DNA from: Sphingomonas jaspsi DSM 18422
GTDB lineage: Bacteria > Pseudomonadota > Alphaproteobacteria > Sphingomonadales > Sphingomonadaceae
NCBI RefSeq assembly: GCF_000585415.1
Contig: NZ_KK073876.1
Location: 555,810 to 619,809 of the forward strand
Length of the DNA: 64,000 nucleotides
Direction of reading: 5' to 3'
Every line of letters starts with the position of its first letter. Position 1 is the stretch's first letter. The position numbers and the translations under genes are program-made. Below the pieces are notes generated by a model. It was not told the DNA's origin, did no database searches, and worked only from the letters and a program-made list of their open reading frames with translations. This document shows, one piece after another, positions 60,867-64,000 of the stretch.

Positions 60867-62828
60867 TCAGGCCGGATTATGCTTGGCGAGGAAGTCGCGG
60901 ACTGCCTCGATGAACTGCACCTCGTCCTTTTCGAACGGGAAATGGTGCGTGTTCTTTGGCTGCTCAAGGTAGACGAAATCCTTGCCCTCGACCTTGCCAG
61001 CGTCCTTCAGCTTTTTCACCAGGTCGCGCGACTGCGAAACGGGAACGCGGTCGTCCTTGGCGCCATGGACGATCAGGATCGGGATCGAAAATTCCGCCGC
61101 GTGGCGCGCGGGGCTGATGTCGGCCAGTCGGCCCGCCGACCCGATGTAGGTCGCGCCATAGGCGCCAAGGTAATTCTTGTCATAGGCGACCATGTCGGGA
61201 AGGTCGTGGACGCCTGCGCCGCTGATCGCGCAGCGATAATATTTGCCGTCGCGCTGGGCGGCGCGCGACGCCGCATAGCCGCCATAGGACCAGCCCATGA
61301 TGCAGACCCGCTTGGGATCGGCGATGCCCTGGCCGGCAAGATAGGTGATGGCATCGAGCAGGTCGTCCTGCATCGACGCGCCCCAGTTGCCGTCCGCCAG
61401 CTTTTCCCATGCCTTGCCGTAGCCGCTCGACCCGCGATAGTTTGGCTGGATCACCGCATAACCGAGTTCGGCCAATGGCTGCGCCCAGCGGTCGAAGCCC
61501 TCCTCATCGCGCGCCCAAGGTCCCCCATGCGGAAGCACGATCAGCGGCAGCGCCTTGGCCGGCTTGAGCCGGGGTAAGGTCAGGAACGCCTCGATCGATT
61601 GCCCGTCGCGAGCCTTGTAGCGGACGGTCTGGACCGGATTGAGGTCCATATCCTTCAGGCTGTTGTTGAGATAACCCACCATCTGCACCTGGCCGGTGCG
61701 GGTGTCGTAGAGGTAGTAGCTGCCGCGCTGCCGCGACGAGCCGACCATCACGAGAATCCGCTCGCGGGCCCGGTCGGCGGAAGCGATGTAGGCATTGCCC
61801 TTGCCGAACAGATCGTCCAGCCCGGCCTGGATTTCGGCCAGCCGCGGCGTGAAATATTTCCGCCGCGCCTTGGTGTCGGTCCAGGCGATGGCCTCGATCG
61901 CATTGTCGGCCTCGTTCGGAAGCACCGCGTCGATGTCGTAGCCCGGCACCGAGAAGATCTTCTTGCCGAGCTTCATCGTGTCGAGGTCGATTTCGAAGGC
62001 GGCGCTGTAGCCGTCGCTGCGGCTGGTCGCGATGCCGGTCTTGCCGTCAGCGAGGAAGATGCTCGGGACGACGTTGCCGTCGCTGTAGCGTTCCATCTTT
62101 TCGTCGATGATCGTCTTGAACGGCGACGACGCGTCCTTGCGGTACAGGACGGTGCGCTTGCCTTTCTCGCGGTCGGTTCCGAAGCCAAGCCGGACGACGC
62201 CGTTGCCGTCGGCTTCCCACGCGCCGACAACCGGATTGCGTTGCTGGACGATGGTCTGCTTGCCGGTTTCGAGGTCGACCTCGATCACTTCGGGATTGAA
62301 CAGCCGCTCATAGCCCTTGCCGGCGCGGAAGCGCGAAAGAAGGATCCGCGGCCGGCCTTCGTGGCTGCGCCACAGGATGTTGTTCGCCGACAGGAAACTG
62401 TCGTCCCAACCCAGCAGCGTCACCTTCTTGGTGCGGGCGTTGTAGTTGATGAGGCGCAGGACGTCGGTCTTGTCGCCGTCGATGGCCGTATATTCGGCGA
62501 GGGTGATGATGAGGTTCTGGTCGTCGAACCAGCTCCAGTCGATCACCCGCTTCTGGCCATAGCCCATGAATTCGCCGTCGCGGGCGACGAGGTTGGGCTT
62601 GGCGTTGGGCTGCGCCAGGTCGATGATACCCAGCACCTTTTCGTCGCCGACGCGCAGCTTGGCCGCGATCAGCTGGCCGTCCTTGCTCAGCTTGGCGCCC
62701 GACAGGGCTGGAAACTGCGCGAAGGTCGCAACCGGAATTGGCGTTGCCGGTGCCTGCGACGACGGCGCCTGGGCGTTCGCGCTGATGGCGCAGCCGGCAA
62801 GCAACAGTGCGCTCCAACAGAATTTCAT
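60867..62828 (-). CDS. Exported S9 prolyl oligopeptidase-family peptidase
   Basis: A 653-residue peptidase with a signal peptide (MKFCWSALLLAGCAISANA, possible lipobox LAGC). The N-terminal ~380 residues form the beta-propeller. The catalytic alpha/beta-hydrolase domain has Ser in IMGWSYGGYAASR, Asp in VHGAKDDRVPVS and His in THHFPFEKDE. DPP-IV/acylaminoacyl-peptidase-like exopeptidase activity is likely. ATG 62828 begins the signal; the frame to 62888 is a shadow. Confidence 0.92.
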   Translation of the reverse strand: MKFCWSALLLAGCAISANAQAPSSQAPATPIPVATFAQFPALSGAKLSKDGQLIAAKLRVGDEKVLGIIDLAQPNAKPNLVARDGEFMGYGQKRVIDWSWFDDQNLIITLAEYTAIDGDKTDVLRLINYNARTKKVTLLGWDDSFLSANNILWRSHEGRPRILLSRFRAGKGYERLFNPEVIEVDLETGKQTIVQQRNPVVGAWEADGNGVVRLGFGTDREKGKRTVLYRKDASSPFKTIIDEKMERYSDGNVVPSIFLADGKTGIATSRSDGYSAAFEIDLDTMKLGKKIFSVPGYDIDAVLPNEADNAIEAIAWTDTKARRKYFTPRLAEIQAGLDDLFGKGNAYIASADRARERILVMVGSSRQRGSYYLYDTRTGQVQMVGYLNNSLKDMDLNPVQTVRYKARDGQSIEAFLTLPRLKPAKALPLIVLPHGGPWARDEEGFDRWAQPLAELGYAVIQPNYRGSSGYGKAWEKLADGNWGASMQDDLLDAITYLAGQGIADPKRVCIMGWSYGGYAASRAAQRDGKYYRCAISGAGVHDLPDMVAYDKNYLGAYGATYIGSAGRLADISPARHAAEFSIPILIVHGAKDDRVPVSQSRDLVKKLKDAGKVEGKDFVYLEQPKNTHHFPFEKDEVQFIEAVRDFLAKHNPA

Positions 62829-62896
62829 TTTGTCCCCCTCATCCCTATTCGGCGAGGGCAAGTCTATCGGTCGCGGCGTTGGGTTCAACCCAAAGA

Positions 62897-62930
62897 CAAA
62901 GGCCCGCCGCGCCTTAGCGCGACGAGCCTT
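62897..62930 (-). terminator. Probable terminator of hppA
   Basis: On the minus strand a long imperfect stem (AAAGGCTCGTCGCGC with GCGCGGCGGGCCTTT, two G-U) around a TAAG loop is followed by a weak T-rich stretch (GTCTTTGGGTT). It lies 27 bases after the hppA stop. Confidence 0.65.
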
Positions 62931-62957
62931 TGCGGTTTTCGGGCCGGTGTTGCGGCG

Positions 62958-64000
62958 TTACATCGCCGCGTGGCCGGCCAGCGCCGCCAGCAACAGCAGC
63001 GCGACGATGTTGGTGATCTTGATCATCGGGTTCACCGCTGGGCCCGCCGTATCCTTGTACGGGTCGCCCACCGTGTCGCCGGTGACCGCGGCCTTGTGGG
63101 CTTCGCTGCCCTTGCCGCCATAGTTGCCGTCTTCGATATACTTCTTGGCATTGTCCCACGCGCCGCCGCCCGAGGTCATCGAGATGGCGACAAACAGGCC
63201 GCCGACGATGACGCCGAGGAGCAGGGCGCCCAAGGCCGCGAAGCCTTCGGCTTGTCCCGCGACCGCGCTGATCACGAAGTACACCACGATCGGCGCGAGC
63301 ACCGGCAGCAGCGACGGGATGATCATTTCCTTGATCGCTGCCTTGGTGACGAGGTCGACCGTGCGGGCATAGTTCGGCCGCGACGAGCCATCCATGATAC
63401 CCGGATTGTCGCGGAACTGTTCGCGCACGTCCTTGACCACGTCGCCGGCCGCGCGGCCGACCGCTGTCATGCCCATCGCGCCGAACAGATAGGGCAGCAA
63501 CGCACCCAGCAGCAGGCCGACGATGACGTACGGGTTTTCCAGGCTGAAGTTGACCTGAAGGTTCGGGAAGAATTCCTTGAGGTCGGTGGTGTAGGCGGCG
63601 AACAGCACCAGCGCGGCAAGGCCGGCCGAGCCGATGGCATAGCCCTTGGTCACCGCCTTGGTGGTGTTCCCGACCGCGTCGAGCAGGTCGGTCTTTTCAC
63701 GAACGCTGTCGTCGAGCCCCGCCATTTCGGCGATGCCGCCGGCATTGTCGGTGACCGGTCCGTAGGCGTCGAGCGCAACGACCATGCCCGCCAGTGCCAG
63801 CATCGCGGTCGCACCGTAGGCGATGCCGATCAGGCCCGCGAGCTGGTAGGCGATGATGATGCCGGCGACGATCACCAGGGTCGGCAGCGCGGTCGATTCA
63901 AGGCTGATCGCCAGACCCTGGATGACGTTGGTGCCATGACCCGTTTCCGACGCTTTGGCGATCGAACGGACAGGGCGGTAATTGGTGCCGGTGTAATATT
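62958..64000 (-). CDS. hppA: K+-independent H+-translocating pyrophosphatase (C-terminal part)
   Basis: A membrane pump that couples pyrophosphate hydrolysis to proton export. Only the last ~347 residues are in the window; the gene continues past the right edge. The visible part has many transmembrane helices and motifs [33 protein letters not shown] (pyrophosphate/Mg binding), [19 protein letters not shown] and the final [20 protein letters not shown]. The key segment [10 protein letters not shown] carries a Lys where K+-dependent forms have Ala, marking it as the K+-independent type. Confidence 0.95.
   Translation of the reverse strand, partial: YYTGTNYRPVRSIAKASETGHGTNVIQGLAISLESTALPTLVIVAGIIIAYQLAGLIGIAYGATAMLALAGMVVALDAYGPVTDNAGGIAEMAGLDDSVREKTDLLDAVGNTTKAVTKGYAIGSAGLAALVLFAAYTTDLKEFFPNLQVNFSLENPYVIVGLLLGALLPYLFGAMGMTAVGRAAGDVVKDVREQFRDNPGIMDGSSRPNYARTVDLVTKAAIKEMIIPSLLPVLAPIVVYFVISAVAGQAEGFAALGALLLGVIVGGLFVAISMTSGGGAWDNAKKYIEDGNYGGKGSEAHKAAVTGDTVGDPYKDTAGPAVNPMIKITNIVALLLLAALAGHAAM

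Overview
The window is a high-GC, gene-dense piece of bacterial chromosome. The gene set points to an alphaproteobacterium of the Sphingomonadales. The signs are a SUF operon led by an Rrf2 regulator, an infA-maf-RNase E/G-yacG-tRNA-Phe block, sucC next to etfBA, a bifunctional RelA/SpoT protein, CarD, a K+-independent H+-pyrophosphatase, many secreted or lipoprotein hydrolases, and a large TonB-dependent receptor. The taxonomic call is inference from gene content and protein character. I see no rRNA operon, insertion sequence, prophage or CRISPR array.

Layout, left to right. Positions 1-1731 hold a cut-off probable transporter start, dapD and a HAD nucleotidase. 1841-4153 is a lipoprotein-type S8 protease with a probable C-terminal beta-barrel. 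4178-10145 is a SUF iron-sulfur operon (regulator, sufB, two unknown genes, sufC, sufD, sufS, sufT-like, sufA) in which every junction overlaps by 1 or 4 bases. 10254-19849 carries pyrD, gamma-glutamyltransferase, a long-chain acyl-CoA ligase, a glyoxalase I/II pair, a TPR protein, two alpha/beta hydrolases and a small XRE/membrane-protein operon that includes a 57-residue membrane peptide. 20062-24733 has two glycosyltransferases, thrS and infC (apparently with a rare ATA start). 24937-28092 is a TonB-dependent receptor with an unusual proline-rich tail.

28149-39424 holds nitrogen, mismatch-repair, malate and stringent-response functions (glnD, mutS, maeB, rsh), then a secreted Cys-rich protein divergent from an HxlR regulator with twin palindromes between them, and rpoZ. 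39553-46586 has a phospholipase D-type enzyme, a methyltransferase, an MFS transporter, an archaeal/eukaryotic-type Cdc48 ATPase, a candidate small RNA, an SDR and a cyclophilin. 46709-53191 has mgtE, a DUF1489 protein, two tandem DUF2807 envelope proteins, a double-domain retropepsin-like protease, carD and dinB. 53302-58712 has sucC, etfB, etfA, a DUF389 membrane protein and nhaA. 58756-60768 is the tRNA-Phe/yacG/RNase/maf/infA block. The window ends with an S9 peptidase and the C-terminal part of hppA.

The organisation is very compact. Several same-strand operons are translationally coupled, and four convergent pairs overlap at their stop codons, two of them sharing a CTAG that reads as TAG on both strands. 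No whole new defence or biosynthetic system is obvious. The most interesting leads are the two unknown genes inside the SUF operon, the candidate sRNA/terminator in front of cdc48, the twin HxlR-type palindromes, the leader hairpin over the TonB-receptor ribosome binding site, the receptor's polyproline tail, and the infC start.
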